From Smittia aterrima (lineage: Eukaryota > Arthropoda > Insecta > Diptera > Chironomidae), in NCBI GenBank assembly GCA_033063855.1, contig CP093831.1, positions 22,010,001 through 22,074,000 of the forward strand: 64,000 nucleotides of DNA, in the 5' to 3' direction. A program made the position numbers and the translations under genes. The stretch's first letter is position 1; every line of letters starts with the position of its first letter. The notes under the pieces were generated by a model that made no database searches, was not told the DNA's origin, and saw only the letters and a program-made list of their open reading frames with translations. This document shows positions 15,057 to 26,497 of the stretch, piece after piece.

Positions 15057-18000
15057 TCGTCGTTAATTTTATGAGATCGCTTGTCGCTATCACTGATAAA
15101 TCGTCAGACACGAGAAGTGATTACAATAATTTCGAGAGCAAATATTTCGGTGAAAATGAGACGTACAACAACGATAAACGAATGATTATCGAGGATTTTT
15201 ATCGAGAGAGCTCTTTAGCAGCGAAGACCATTCAAGAGATGAGCTTCAAGCTTAATCTGAGCCGGATTGCTGCGGGAGCTTCCGGAAATGACACAACAAT
15301 AATTAGAAATTTTTCTACACAAACAACTAGTCATTATAGTGAAGGTAATAAAAAATTATTTATGACGAGGCTTTAAGAGTTCCACCTCAAACTAAACAAA
15401 AAGTGAAAAGTGCCTTTGACCGATGTTTTAAAAAAAATTTGTTCTCTCGACGACCACAAAGTTCCTTGTTCTAGTTTTTCTTTGTTTTTTGGATGAATAA
15501 AATCAAAATTTATGAGATGGGAAATGCGTGTTAGGTGAGAGACGAACACGACCCTAAACTATAATCATTCGGGACTTATATTTTATTAAAGTCGACAGTT
15601 TTCCAATTTGTAAATTGACGTGAACACAGCGCACTAAGCGAATCTTTACGACGTCCCTTCTTAGCAGACTCGAATCACGATGCTTGAAGCGGAAGAGAAA
15701 GCTCTCGGTAAAGTTTTATGATGTTCAAATACGGTTTGCGTCGCAAAGAGCCACGAGTTCAAAAGCTACTTCAATTGTTCTAAAAGTATAACTTCATTCC
15801 GAAATAAAACTCCTTTTGTGTTCGTTACGCTAGCGGAAAACTCTTGGCGAGAAAATTTTATTCGCTCGACAAATCCAGAAAAAAGCTTTACAGTCTTCCG
15901 AATGCGAATCGCTAAAATAATTTTCCATTATTATGCAAATTATAATGAAAATATGGTGGAAATTGTATTTGGAACATTGCCGAAGTGCTCTCGCAAAGCT
16001 TTTCGCTGTTCTCTGCACGAGAATTAATTTTCATGGCATTGCGCCTCAGCCGTATTGGAATTTATAATTTTTAACGTTATCATGAAAAATAATTACAGAA
16101 ACTTTCTCGTCAACTCTTCTTTCACAAAAAATCAATGACACTGCAGATTATCTCTCGAGTGTGAGAGTGAACAAAAAAAGAACTTTTTTCATGTTCTCAA
16201 TGCAACAGCGGACTTATCTCAATTCATTAATCGACTTTGACATTCATTACAGATTTACTAAATAAATTGGAGTCATTTACGCCGCCATCACGAGGCAACT
16301 CATCCGCAAAAATGCCAGCCGAAGTTGGCAGCAATAAAAATGATAAATGGAAAGTTGAAAATCCATTAAGGCGTTTGCTCAGCTCTACAATGTTCCCGAT
16401 CAACAACAGTAATTACAGTAGGAATAGCACCAAGCAGTCGTTTGCCCATCATCACGGGTCGATGAAGAAAACCGACGCCCCAATGCTAAACCTTGTTTAC
16501 GATTCACACATAAAGCACCGTCATCCAGATTTTCGGTAATATTTCTTTGTCTTTAAGCCCATCGAAGAATAATTATGCACGTCGAGTCGTATCAAGTGTA
16601 AAAGAGCAATCAATAAACTTTAATTTATAAACCCATTCATTATTTATACAGCTTGGGAACCCATTTCGATGAAGCTGCGGCTGGATCATTAATCAATGTG
16701 ACCATACAAGATGGGAAAACAGCTTCTCTGAATTGCAAAATTAATTTATTACAAGATAAAACGGTAACTTGGCGTTAATCCCTCCTGAAAATGTTAGTCA
16801 CTTGCCACTCTAAACTCTACTACAGGTGTCGTGGGTCAGACGCTTTTACTACCTCGATCCAAACGATGACACTCAGCGACAGGAGCTACAACTTCTCACT
16901 GTCGGGCAAAACACCTTCGTCGCTGATTTGCGTTACTCTGTTGACTTACAATTTCCCAACAACTTCAGGCTGCTGATACAAAATGTCACCAAACGAGACG
17001 AGGGAATTTACGAATGCCAGGTAAGTTAAGTTGCTAACATGAAACTTTCATCGCTTCATTATCGAATCCCGCAGATCTCCACGCATCCACCGAAAGTAAT
17101 CCAATTTTACTTGCATGTGAACGGTAAGTTATGATCTCGATTGCGACTCACAGCTATTCAAACATGATTCGAGTTGAGAATCACGATTCACACCACATCA
17201 ACCCCAAAGTGTAGAAGGGAATTGAATTTGGTAAAGTGGAGCAACCGAAAATTTAAATTGATGAAGAGAGAGGAATGGAAATATATTTTAGTATGTGCTT
17301 CAAATAATCGGAGTCGATTAGAGGGTTTGAATTTTGTGGGATGACCTGATGGAATATTCAAAAGCGAAACAGTTTGAGAATAATAGGAGCTACGACGTTT
17401 TTTAGAATTAAACGAATTTCATTCGATCTACTTCAGCTCAAAGCCATTTTTCAACCAAAATAGTTAGGCACGTTTTAAGTTGAGTCATATTCAGATGAAC
17501 AAACATTTGGTGTACACGAGTTCTTACGACAAAAATATTTGAACAGCGTTATCGAAGATAATTTTGATAATTTATTGAGCAAGCTTAATGTTCAAGGTTT
17601 AATTCTTGGCTTAAAATTAATGAAAACGCCATCGCGTGGAGCCACGATAAATGGCAATTTAACATCAACTTGAATGGGAGTTGTCGTCTTCGTGCGATCG
17701 AGAGAAAACTCGAAGTTGATGAGAAGTTGCGCAAGAGCCAGTTTCATTTCAATTAATGCAAATCTGTGAATAAGAGAAATAAATTAAAACAAAGCTTTGT
17801 TTTAATTGAAATCTCACCGAATCCCAATGCAAATGCGTGGTCCTCCGCCAAATGGAAGAAACGTTGTTGGCCTGCGTTCCGCAATTTCGCTGGGCAGAAA
17901 TCTGTCAGGATCGAATCTCATTGGATCAGGAAAAATATCAGGATCTCTGTGAATTCCAATGATTGGGATCATGATCGTTGTTCCTTTCTCCAGAACAATT

Positions 18001-21000
18001 GATGTGTTAGGAACTGGATAATCTTCCTTAACATCTCTCGGAACACCAAAAGCTACAGGATGAATTCTTAAACTTTCTGAAATTTAATTTTCATTAGAAA
18101 ACAATGTCGCTCATCATTAATTCACTTGCCATTAAGACACTGCTCCAAATATTTCATGTCATTAACGCATTCGTAAGTTAATTCATTTCCATGTTTCTTC
18201 ATTGTCTCTAAAACTGATTTTCGTGCTTTCTCTTGAATATCTTTGTTGATTGAAAGCTCGTATGTGCAGTAAGTCAAAGTTGTTGAGCTTGTCTCGAATC
18301 CTGAAGAAAGAAATAAATATTTCAATGAAATTAAACAATTTTCTAAACACTCACCAGCCAAAAAGAAACTAAATGACTGAGCAGTAATTTGATTCAGAGT
18401 TAACGGATTCGGATTTGAAGGATCTCTCAATGCCATCATTAGACCAATGAAGTCTTTTCGATCTTCATTAGGATTTGCGTCGCGATATTCTATCGTTTTT
18501 TTCGTAATGTCTATGTAGAAGTCAGTGATGAATTTCGGATAAACTGTGAGTCCAAGTTTTCTTGCTGCATTTGTGAACATTAAGCAGAACTGAGCTTTCG
18601 CGAATCCGGTGATTTTGAACACTTTCTTTCCCATTTCATGAAAAACTGAAAATTCCTCCCCGAGACTGTTACATTCGATTCCAAAAGCACAAACGCCGAT
18701 GACATCAGTTGTGTAACGTCCATAAGTATCTTTCATGTCTAAGTTTCCAGAAACTGAATGAATTTTCTTGACAAGTCTATCAGTTACATCAAAAATCGAT
18801 GAGTACATCGCCTTGATCTTTCCACTTGAAAACGTTGGACTAATTTTATTCCGCAAATATTGCCAATCGTCGTTTTCGATATGAAGCAAGTGAGCGGATA
18901 GAGGATCATCCTTTTCATTGTAGTAAAGTCCTCGGTTCAGAAAGTTTGCTGAGTCTCTCGTGAAAATGTTTTTAATCAAATCAAGATCAGTCACAACTGC
19001 AAGGTATCGAATGCTTAAATAAATTCCATAAACTGGTCCCTTTGACTTGAAAATTTTGTAAGTATTTAAGATCAAATCACTCAAGTGGACAGTCTCTTCG
19101 AGGCCTCTTGCATTGCCATAAGGAAATTCAGGTTCAATATGGGGAATTCCTTTTTTCTTAAAGTACTGAAACCTTTTATTGATATACCAGTAACCAATTG
19201 CAACAAGTCCAGCAAGAATGCTGAATAAAATTTTTAAAATCATTCTACAAACTTATCAACTCCAAGCTCACTCGAGAACTGACTTAGTTCTATTATCTGT
19301 GAGCCAGCAAATAATATTTTGCGACATGCGTTTGAATGGAATAAATAAAAATAATATTTTTGTCTGGTTTTTACCTCAGCATCATTTCTTTTGAATAACA
19401 GAACTTCGTCTACTCAACTTGAGTCGTAAACACTTTAAACTCTGTACACGAGTTCTCACGATATACGTCTCTTACTCAAGGGAACGGAGAAAGATTTTTG
19501 TTGCTTGACACGCTTCAGCAGATAACTTCAATAATGATGATCAATAAATGTTTATGATAAAAATGTATCTGAATTCTATTTCATAAAAAATAATTATTTA
19601 TGAAATAATTTGAAATACAATTATTATGTAAATAATTTTTTTAACTTAAAATAATTATGTTAATAATTATTATTACGATTATTAGAACTTTCGAGTTTTT
19701 TTTATTAATAATTTTAATAATTATAAGATTTTGTAAATTATTATAATAACTTTTTATAATTTAAATACACTCTAACCTCCCTAATTTCGCCACTTTTTTG
19801 TTTTGCTATAAAAAAGTGGCGGAATAGGAGGTTTTCATACAAGCTTCGTACAAAAATTTTGTGGCTTGGGTGATTAGTGTTTAACGGTTAAAATTTGTGT
19901 CAAACGCTAACCGCCCAAGCCACAAATTTTTGGATGAAGCTTGTATGAAAACCTCCTATTCCGCCACTTTTTTATAGCAAAACAAAAAAGTGGCGAAATT
20001 AGGGAGGTTAGACTGTTTATATAATTATTATTTGTTTGGGGTAGTGCTTGTCGGGGCAATGTCGTCTCGAGTTCTCACGTCAGCTGATATTGAGTTCTTT
20101 AAATATTTGAACAGCGTTATCGAAGACAATTGAATGAGCAATTAAAGGTTAATGTTCTAGGTTAATTCTCGGCTTAAAATTAATGAAAACGCCATCGCGT
20201 GGAGCTACGATAAATGGCGATTTAATATCAACTTGAATGGGAGTTGTCGTCTTCGTACGATCGAGAGAAAACTCGAAGTTGATGAGAAGTTGCGCAAGAG
20301 CCAGTTTCATTTGAATTAATGCAAATCTTTAAATAAGAGAAATAAATTAAAACAAAGCTTTCTTTTAATTGAAATCTTACCGAATCCCAATGCAAATGCG
20401 TGGTCCTCCACCAAATGGAAGAAATGTTGTTGGACTGCGTTCCGCAATTTTGCTGGGCAGAAATCTGTCAGGATCGAATCTTATTGGATCAGGAAAAATA
20501 TCAGGATCTCTGTGAATTCCAATAATTGGGATCATGATCATTGTTCCTTTCTCCAGAACAATTGATGTGTTAGGAACTGGATAATCTTCCTTAACATCTC
20601 TCGGAACAACGAAAGCTACAGGATGAATTCTTGCACTTTCTGAAATTTAGTTATTATGAGAAAACAATGTCGCTCATCATGTCATCATTAATTCACTTGC
20701 CATTGAGACACTGCTCCAAATATTTCATGTCGTTAACGCATTCGTAAGTTAATTCATTTCCATGTTTCTTCATTGTCTCTAAAACTGATTTTCGTGCTAT
20801 CTCTTGAATATCTTTGTTGATTGAAAGCTCGTATGTGCAGTAAGTCAAACTTGTTGAGCTTGTCTCGAATCCTAATGAAAGAAATAAATATTTGAATATA
20901 ATTTAACAATTTTCTAAACACTCACCAGCCAAAAAGAAACTAAATGACTGAGCAGTAATTTGATTCAGAGTTAACGGATTCGGATTTGAAGGATCTCTCA

Positions 21001-24000
21001 ATGCCATCATTAGACCAATGAAGTCTTTTCGATCATCATTAGGATTGGCGTCGCGAAATTCTATCGTTTTTTTCACTATTTCTATGTAGAAGTCAGTGAG
21101 GAATTTCGGATAAACTGTGAGTCCAAGTTTTCTTGCTGCATTTGTGAACATTGAGCAGAACTGAGCTTTCGCGAATCCGGTAATTTTGAACAATTTCTTT
21201 CCCATTTCATGAAAAACTGCAAATTCCTCCTCGAGACTGTTACATTCGATTCCAAAAGCACAAACGCCGATGACATCAGTTGTGTAACGTCCATAAGTAT
21301 CTTTCATGTCTAAAGTTCCAGAAACTGAATGAATTTTCTTGATGAGTCTATCAGTTACATCAAAAATCGATGAGTACATCGCCTTGATCTTTCCACTTGA
21401 AAACGTTGGACTAATTTTATTCCGCAAATATTGCCAATAGTCGTTTTCGACATGAAGCAAGTGAGCGGAGAGAGGATCATCCTTTTCATTGTAGTAAAGT
21501 CCTCGGTTCAAAAAGTTTGCTGAATTTCTCGTGAAAATGTTTTTAATCAAATCAAGATCAGTCACAACTGCAATGTATCGAATGCTTAAATAAATTCCAT
21601 AAACTGGTCCCTTTGACTTGAACATTTTGTAAGTATTTAAGATCAAATCACTCAAGTGGACAGTCTCGTCGAGGCCTCTTGCATTGCCATAAGGAAATTC
21701 AGGTTCAATATGGGGGATTCCTTTTTTCTTAAAGTACTGAAACCTTTTATTGATATACCAGTAACCAATTGCAACAAGTCCAGCAAGAATGCTAAATAAA
21801 ATTATTATAATCATTTTAAAACTTATCAACTCCAAGCTCACACGAGAACTGACTTAGTTCTATTATCTGTGAGCCAGCAAATAATATTTTGCGACATGCG
21901 CTTGAATGGAATAAATAAAAATAATATTTTTGTCTGGTTTTTACCTCAGCATCATTTCTTTTGAATAACAGAACTTCGTCTACTCAACTTGAGTCGTAAA
22001 CACTTTAAACTCTGTACACGAGTTCTCACGACATACGTCTCTTACTCAAGGGAACGGAGAAAGATTTTTGTTGCTTGACACGCTTCAGCAGATAACTTCA
22101 ATAATGATGATCAATAAATGTTTATGATAAAAATGTATCTGAATTCTATTTCATAAAAAATAATTATTTATGAAATAATTTGAAATATAATTATTATGTA
22201 AATAATTTTTTTAACTTAAAATAATTATGTTAATAATTATTATTACGATTATTAGAACTTTCGAGTTTTTTTTATTAATAATTATAATAATTATAAGATT
22301 TTGTAAATTATTATAATAACTTTTTATAATTTAAATACACTCTAACCTCCCTAATTTCGCCACTTTTTTGTTTTGCTATAAAAAAGTGGCGGAATAGGAG
22401 GTTTTCATACAAGCTTCGTACAAAAATTTTGTGGCTTGGGTGATTAGTGTTTAACGGTTAAAATTTGTGTCAAACGCTAACCGCCCAAGCCACAAATTTT
22501 TTGTATGAAGCTTGTATGAAAACCTCCTATTCCGCCACTTTTTTATAGCAAAACAAAAAAGTGGCGAAATTAGGGAGGTTAGACTGTTTATATAATTATT
22601 ATTTGTTTGGGGTAGTGCTTGTCGGGGCAATGTCGTCTCGAGTTCTCACGTCAGCTGATATTGAGTTCTTTAAATATTTGAACAGCGTTATCGAAGACAA
22701 TTGAATGAGCAATTAAAGGTTAATGTTCTAGGTTAATTCTCGGCTTAAAATTAATGAAAACGCCATCGCGTGGAGCTACGATAAATGGCGATTTAATATC
22801 AACTTGAATGGGAGTTGTCGTCTTCGTACGATCGAGAGAAAACTCAAAGTTGATAAGAAGTTGCGCAAGAGCCAGTTTCATTTGAATTAATGCAAATCTT
22901 TAAATAAGAGAAATAAATTAAAACAAAGCTTTCTTTTAATTGAAATCTTACCGAATCCCAATGCAAATGCGTGGTCCTCCGCCAAATGGAAGAAATGTTG
23001 TTGGACTGCGTTTCGCAATTTCGCTGGGCAGAAATCTATCAGGATCAAATCTCATTGGATCAGGATAAATATCAGGATCTCTGTGAATTCCAATAATTGG
23101 GATCATGATCATTGTTCCTTTCTCCAGAACAATTGATGTGTTAGGAACTGGATAATCTTCCTTAACATCTCTCGGAACAACAAAAGCTACAGGATGAATT
23201 CTCGCACTTTCTAAAATTTAGTTATTATGAGAAAACAATGTCGCTCATCATGTCATCATTAATTCACTTGCCATTGAGACACTGCTCCAAATATTTCATG
23301 TCGTTAACGCATTCGTAAGTTAATTCATTTCCATGTTTCTTCATTGTCTCTAAAACTGATTTTCGTGCTATCTCTTGAATATCTTTGTTGATTGAAAGCT
23401 CGTATGTGCAGTAAGTCAAACTTGTTGAGCTTGTCTCGAATCCTAATGAAAGTAATAAATATTTGAATAGAATTTAACAATTTTCTAAACACTCACCAGC
23501 TATAAAAAAACTAAATGACTGAGCAGTAATTTGATTCAGAGTTAACGGATTCGGATTTGAAGGATCTCTTAATGCCATCATTAGACCAATGAAGTCTTTT
23601 CGATCTTCAATAGGATTGGCGTCGCGAAATTCTATCGTTTTTCTCGTTATGTCAATGTAGAAGTCAGTGATGAATTTCGGATAAACAGTGAGTCCAAGTT
23701 TTCTTGCTGCATTTGTGAACATTGAGCAGAATTGACCTTTCGCGAATCCGGTGATTTTGAACAATTTCTTTCCCATTTCATGAAAAATTGCAAATTTCTC
23801 CTCAAGACTGTTACATTCGATTCCAAAAGCACAAACGCCGATGACATCAGTTGTGTAACGTCCATAAGTATCTTTCATGTCTAAGGTTCCAGAAACTGAA
23901 TGAATTTTCTTGATGAGTCTATCAGTTACATCAAAAATCGATGAGTACATCGCCTTGATCTTTCCACTTGAAAACGTTGGACTAATTTTATTTAGCAAAT

Positions 24001-26497
24001 ATTGCCAATCGTCGTTTTCGACATGAAGCAAGTGAGCGGAGAGAGGATCATCCTTTTCATTGTAGTAAAGTCCTCGGTTCAAAAAGTTTGCTGAGTCTCT
24101 CGTGAAAATGTTTTTAATCAAATCAAGATCAGTCACAACAGCAATGTATCGAATGCTTAAATAAATTCCATAAACAGGTCCCTTTGACTTGAACATTGTA
24201 TAAGTATTTGATATCAAATCACTCAAGTGAATAGTCTCGTCTACGCCTCTGACATTGCCATAAGGAAATTCAGGTTCAATGTGTGGGATTCCTCGTTTCT
24301 TAAAGTACTGAAACCTTTGATTGACATACCAGTAACCAATTGCAACAAGTCCAGCAAGAATGCTGAATAAAATTACTGAAATCATTTTAAAACTTTTCAA
24401 CTCCAAGCTCACACGAAAACTGACTTAGTTCTATTATCTGTAAGCCAGAGTTTTTTTTACAGATGTGACATTGATGGCGAACGCAAATATGTCAATAAAA
24501 TTTTGCGTCATAAGCTTCAATGAAATAACTAAAAATAATAATTTTGTCAGCATAATTTCTTTTGAATAACAGAACTTCGTCTACTCAACTTGAGTCGTAA
24601 ACACTTTAAAGTTTAAAGTCATACTCGTATTTCTTATGACTCGCAGTCTAAGCCATTCACAAATTGAACGATTCTAATTCAATAAACAAATTTCTGAATC
24701 GCTTTTGCAAATAAAATTATTTGCTCGCTTGAGTAATTCCAACAGGAAATCGTATAATTGCTGATGCTTGCTTGGAAGATTAAACATTTTGAAATTCAAG
24801 AGATTTATTTTGACTATATCAGGCTTTGAACATTGAACCGTAAGCTGTCATCATAACTCGCTTTATTCTGTTGATTTACATTGCAAAGGTTGAAAACGCT
24901 TCAAGCTTTGTAAATCACGCTAACAAATTACATCAAATGAACATGAGCAAGCTTAGAGTACTCTTCTTGGAATGCCAGATTAGTGTTTCATTATTCACGA
25001 TATCCTCATGCCAACGATAAAATGCATTGTAGCATCATAATCTTGTTGAAAAGCTTTCGTGGCTTTTGAACGCAGAATCTTTTGCCTTTGGGGATTTCTT
25101 TTTTTCTGGTAACTTTAATCCGAACGAAATCTCGCTGACGTGAACTCGATTACTCCGACTTTATGGTGGAAACTCTTCAACTAAACTTTGTTCAAAGCAA
25201 GTTTTTTTATGAAGTGATGAAAGTTCAAAAGAACTCAAAGTTTTCTCCTTTAATGTTCGTTGCGTCGACGACTAAGCTAAATGCGGAGCAACATGCTTTA
25301 ACGAGCACTAATCTCGTGAATGCTAATTAAAGGTGATCTTCGAGTCGCTTAATTTTAAAAGTTTCTTCTTCTTTCATTGAAATTATCGCTGCTCTCGGGA
25401 ACTCAACAAAACTTTCAGCACCGGAGCTGTTTATCGCTGATGAAAGCCAAAATCCACTTTACGAACGTCATTACGAAGTTAATTCGACACTAGAGCTATA
25501 TTGTTACGTTCAAAACATCGAAATGACATCATCTGTGGTTTTATGGATTCATAATGATCATGTGTTGAACTACGATGCGATAAGAGGGGGCATAAGGTGA
25601 GAGAGCTTGTGACAGATAACATTAAATTTCCCGCCAACGTGTTTTGTGCGGGACGCGATGTCAGCAGAATATCTTGATAACATTAATTTTCTTCTCGTTC
25701 ACGTTCCTCGCTCTTGGAAATTTGCTGCGACATCGACACGAACTTCGCTTTGGATGATAAACAGTGTGCGAACTGACTTAACCGAAGAAGGTGCTAATTC
25801 GACATTAAGTGTAGCCAAAATTAATAAATCGGATTCTGGTAATTATACGTGCTCAATCGGACCAACACACTCGTTCACGACAACTGTTCACGTTCTCAAC
25901 GGTAAGTCGATTACGTTATGGCGTCTTTCAATTAATATTTCTACTTGTTTGCCCTTGCTTAAAGACAATTCCCCAAGAATTGTACAAACAGCTCTGCTAG
26001 TTCAGTGACTTTAAGCGATTCTTTTTTCTTGAATTATCATGCAACGTTTCACTCAAAAGTTCCTGTTCTTTGAGCCTTTGTAGATTCAAACTTCACTCTC
26101 CAATTATTTATGCTCTGTTTCCAGAGATTTTTTTCTATTAAAAGAAATGCAGAAGAGCTTAAGACCTCTCTTATCTATGTACTCAAATCGTGTTGAACAA
26201 CCGGAAGTTCGTTATGGAAACTTCCCCTCCCTTCTTAAAGATCTTAATTACAAGTCATTATGATTGCTTCTTTTGTTTGCTCTATCTCGTTACATGCACT
26301 TTCCTCGTCATCATCAATTCTCGTCTCCACAAGTAGAAAGCTTCGCTGAACTTTTCTATCATGGATGCTCTGTGAGTTTAATTAAATATCAAACATACCA
26401 AACGCAAGCTTTGGCTCTTTTAATGGCATTTTTATTGCTGTCTCTGAGTAAAATTATAAATAGTTTAGGATCAAATGAGTGTTTATCAATTAGATGA
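14999..26497 (+). CDS. dpr20: Dpr20-like two-Ig-domain cell-surface protein, 8 coding exons, hosts nested P450 genes
   Basis: Coding exons: 14999-15344, 16253-16535, 16652-16763, 16826-17020, 17075-17123, 25419-25596, 25765-25901 and 26334-26497. All junctions are GT..AG and in phase, giving 487 aa. The start was chosen because residues 1-30 form a signal peptide (FCSLIVVVNF core). A long low-complexity linker follows, then Ig1 (Cys238, VSWVR at 248-252, YEC at 309-311, ending ISTHPPKVIQ) and Ig2 (Cys357, SGNYTC ending at Cys417). The tail holds ESFAEL and a hydrophobic C-terminus (about 458-475) fitting a GPI or membrane anchor. LLTVG, GIYECQISTHPP and the ESFAEL tail match my memory of Drosophila Dpr20. 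Dpr proteins bind DIP partners at synapses; that role is inferred from the family. The last acceptor could instead be 3 bases downstream, at 26337. Another Dpr paralogue remains possible. Confidence 0.87.
17592..19243 (-). CDS. Cytochrome P450, CYP6-type, copy A
   Basis: Exons on the minus strand: 19243-18355, 18300-18130, 18076-17818 and 17763-17592, giving 496 aa. The N-terminus is a hydrophobic ER anchor (LFSILAGLVAIGYW) with a Pro-rich hinge ending PYGN. The I-helix motif AGFETSST is assembled across intron 1. The ExxR motif (ESLR, about residue 354) is assembled across intron 2. FDPDRF comes next, then the heme loop FGGGPRICIG with the axial Cys near 436. The GLYYNEKDDPLSAHL and ISPTFSSGK segments are typical of CYP6, so microsomal mono-oxygenase activity on small lipophilic compounds is expected; the substrate is unknown. 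Intron 2 uses a GC donor (G|GCAAGT). Copy A ends PRIKP, unlike B and C (PRINLEH), and has an AATAAA signal at about 17571-17576. It is intact. Confidence 0.93.
19277..19282 (-). promoter_or_regulatory. Initiator (TCAGTT) of P450 A, shared by B and C
   Basis: A TCAGTT initiator on the minus strand lies 34-39 bases before the P450 A ATG. It is preserved at the same distance in copies B (21847-21852) and C (24418-24423). The TCAGT core is the usual arthropod initiator. No clear TATA box is visible 30 bases further upstream. The assignment as transcription start is an inference from this conservation. Confidence 0.5.
19772..20011. repeat. Foldback element 1 (about 100-bp inverted arms) upstream of P450 A
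   Basis: The left arm begins CTAACCTCCCTAATTTCGCC and the right arm ends with its reverse complement. Pairing extends about 100 bases to GTGGCTTGGG, leaving a loop of about 45 bases. Each arm also contains a smaller palindrome (GCCACTTTTTT ... AAAAAAGTGGC), so the element can fold at two levels. There is no coding capacity. It resembles a MITE or foldback transposon, and a transcript through it would form a long hairpin. Confidence 0.85.
20149..21814 (-). CDS. Cytochrome P450, CYP6-type, copy B
   Basis: Exons on the minus strand: 21814-20926, 20871-20701, 20639-20381 and 20326-20149, giving 498 aa. An upstream in-frame GTG at 21841 was rejected because the first ATG (21812-21814) aligns with the starts of its neighbours and begins directly with the membrane anchor. 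All P450 hallmarks are present: AGFETSST, ESAR as the ExxR element, FDPDRF, FGGGPRICIG. Exon sizes equal those of copy A (889, 171, 259) except for a slightly longer last exon. The position is exactly 2,571 bases from copy C, and the start codon exactly 2,571 from that of copy A. The same GC-AG second intron is present. It is intact and probably functional. Confidence 0.93.
22342..22582. repeat. Foldback element 2 upstream of P450 B
   Basis: This is the second copy of the 240-bp inverted-repeat element, in the same position relative to P450 B as element 1 is to P450 A. It differs by a few bases near the loop (TTTTTTGTATGAAG against TTTTTGGATGAAG). Because its flanks match those of element 1, it was most likely copied with the P450 unit and not inserted a second time. 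Confidence 0.85.
22720..24385 (-). CDS. Cytochrome P450, CYP6-type, copy C
   Basis: Exons on the minus strand: 24385-23497, 23442-23272, 23210-22952 and 22897-22720, giving 498 aa. The ATG at 24383-24385 was chosen by alignment with copies A and B; an in-frame GTG nine codons upstream is ignored. It has the same ER anchor, PYGN hinge, AGFETSST, ESAR and FGGGPRICIG motifs. It is the most diverged of the three in exon 1 (KRGIPH, VRGVDETIH, QYLLNK), and its 5' flank lacks the foldback element found upstream of A and B. It is therefore probably the outer, older member of the tandem set. The second intron again begins GC. It is intact. Confidence 0.93.

Larger units (their letters stand above)
17540..24470. 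repeat. 2,571-bp tandem duplication carrying the P450 genes
   Basis: Start codons at 19243, 21814 and 24385 are spaced exactly 2,571 bases apart, and the stops of B and C are 2,571 apart. The flank upstream of A (19244-20148) is nearly identical to that upstream of B (21815-22719), including an AT-rich stretch, the foldback element and the 3' flank of the next gene. Upstream of C the similarity stops soon after the initiator region. This pattern fits serial unequal crossing-over, with the last event making A/B flanks. Confidence 0.9.
17124..25418 (+). other. Large intron of the dpr20-like gene containing the antisense P450 cluster
   Basis: The donor at 17124 (GTAAGT, after HVN|G) and the acceptor ending at 25418 (TTTCAG) join in phase 1 to give VNAPELF, linking Ig1 to Ig2. 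The 8.3-kb interval contains three complete P450 genes, all antisense to the host. All other coding introns of the host are under 1 kb. Positions 24,424-25,418, between the last P450 and the Ig2 exon, hold nothing I can recognise. Confidence 0.85.

Noticed and set aside
21082..21294. Open frames antisense or shifted within the P450 exons (also 23647-23865)
   Set aside because: They are shadows of the P450 coding frame.
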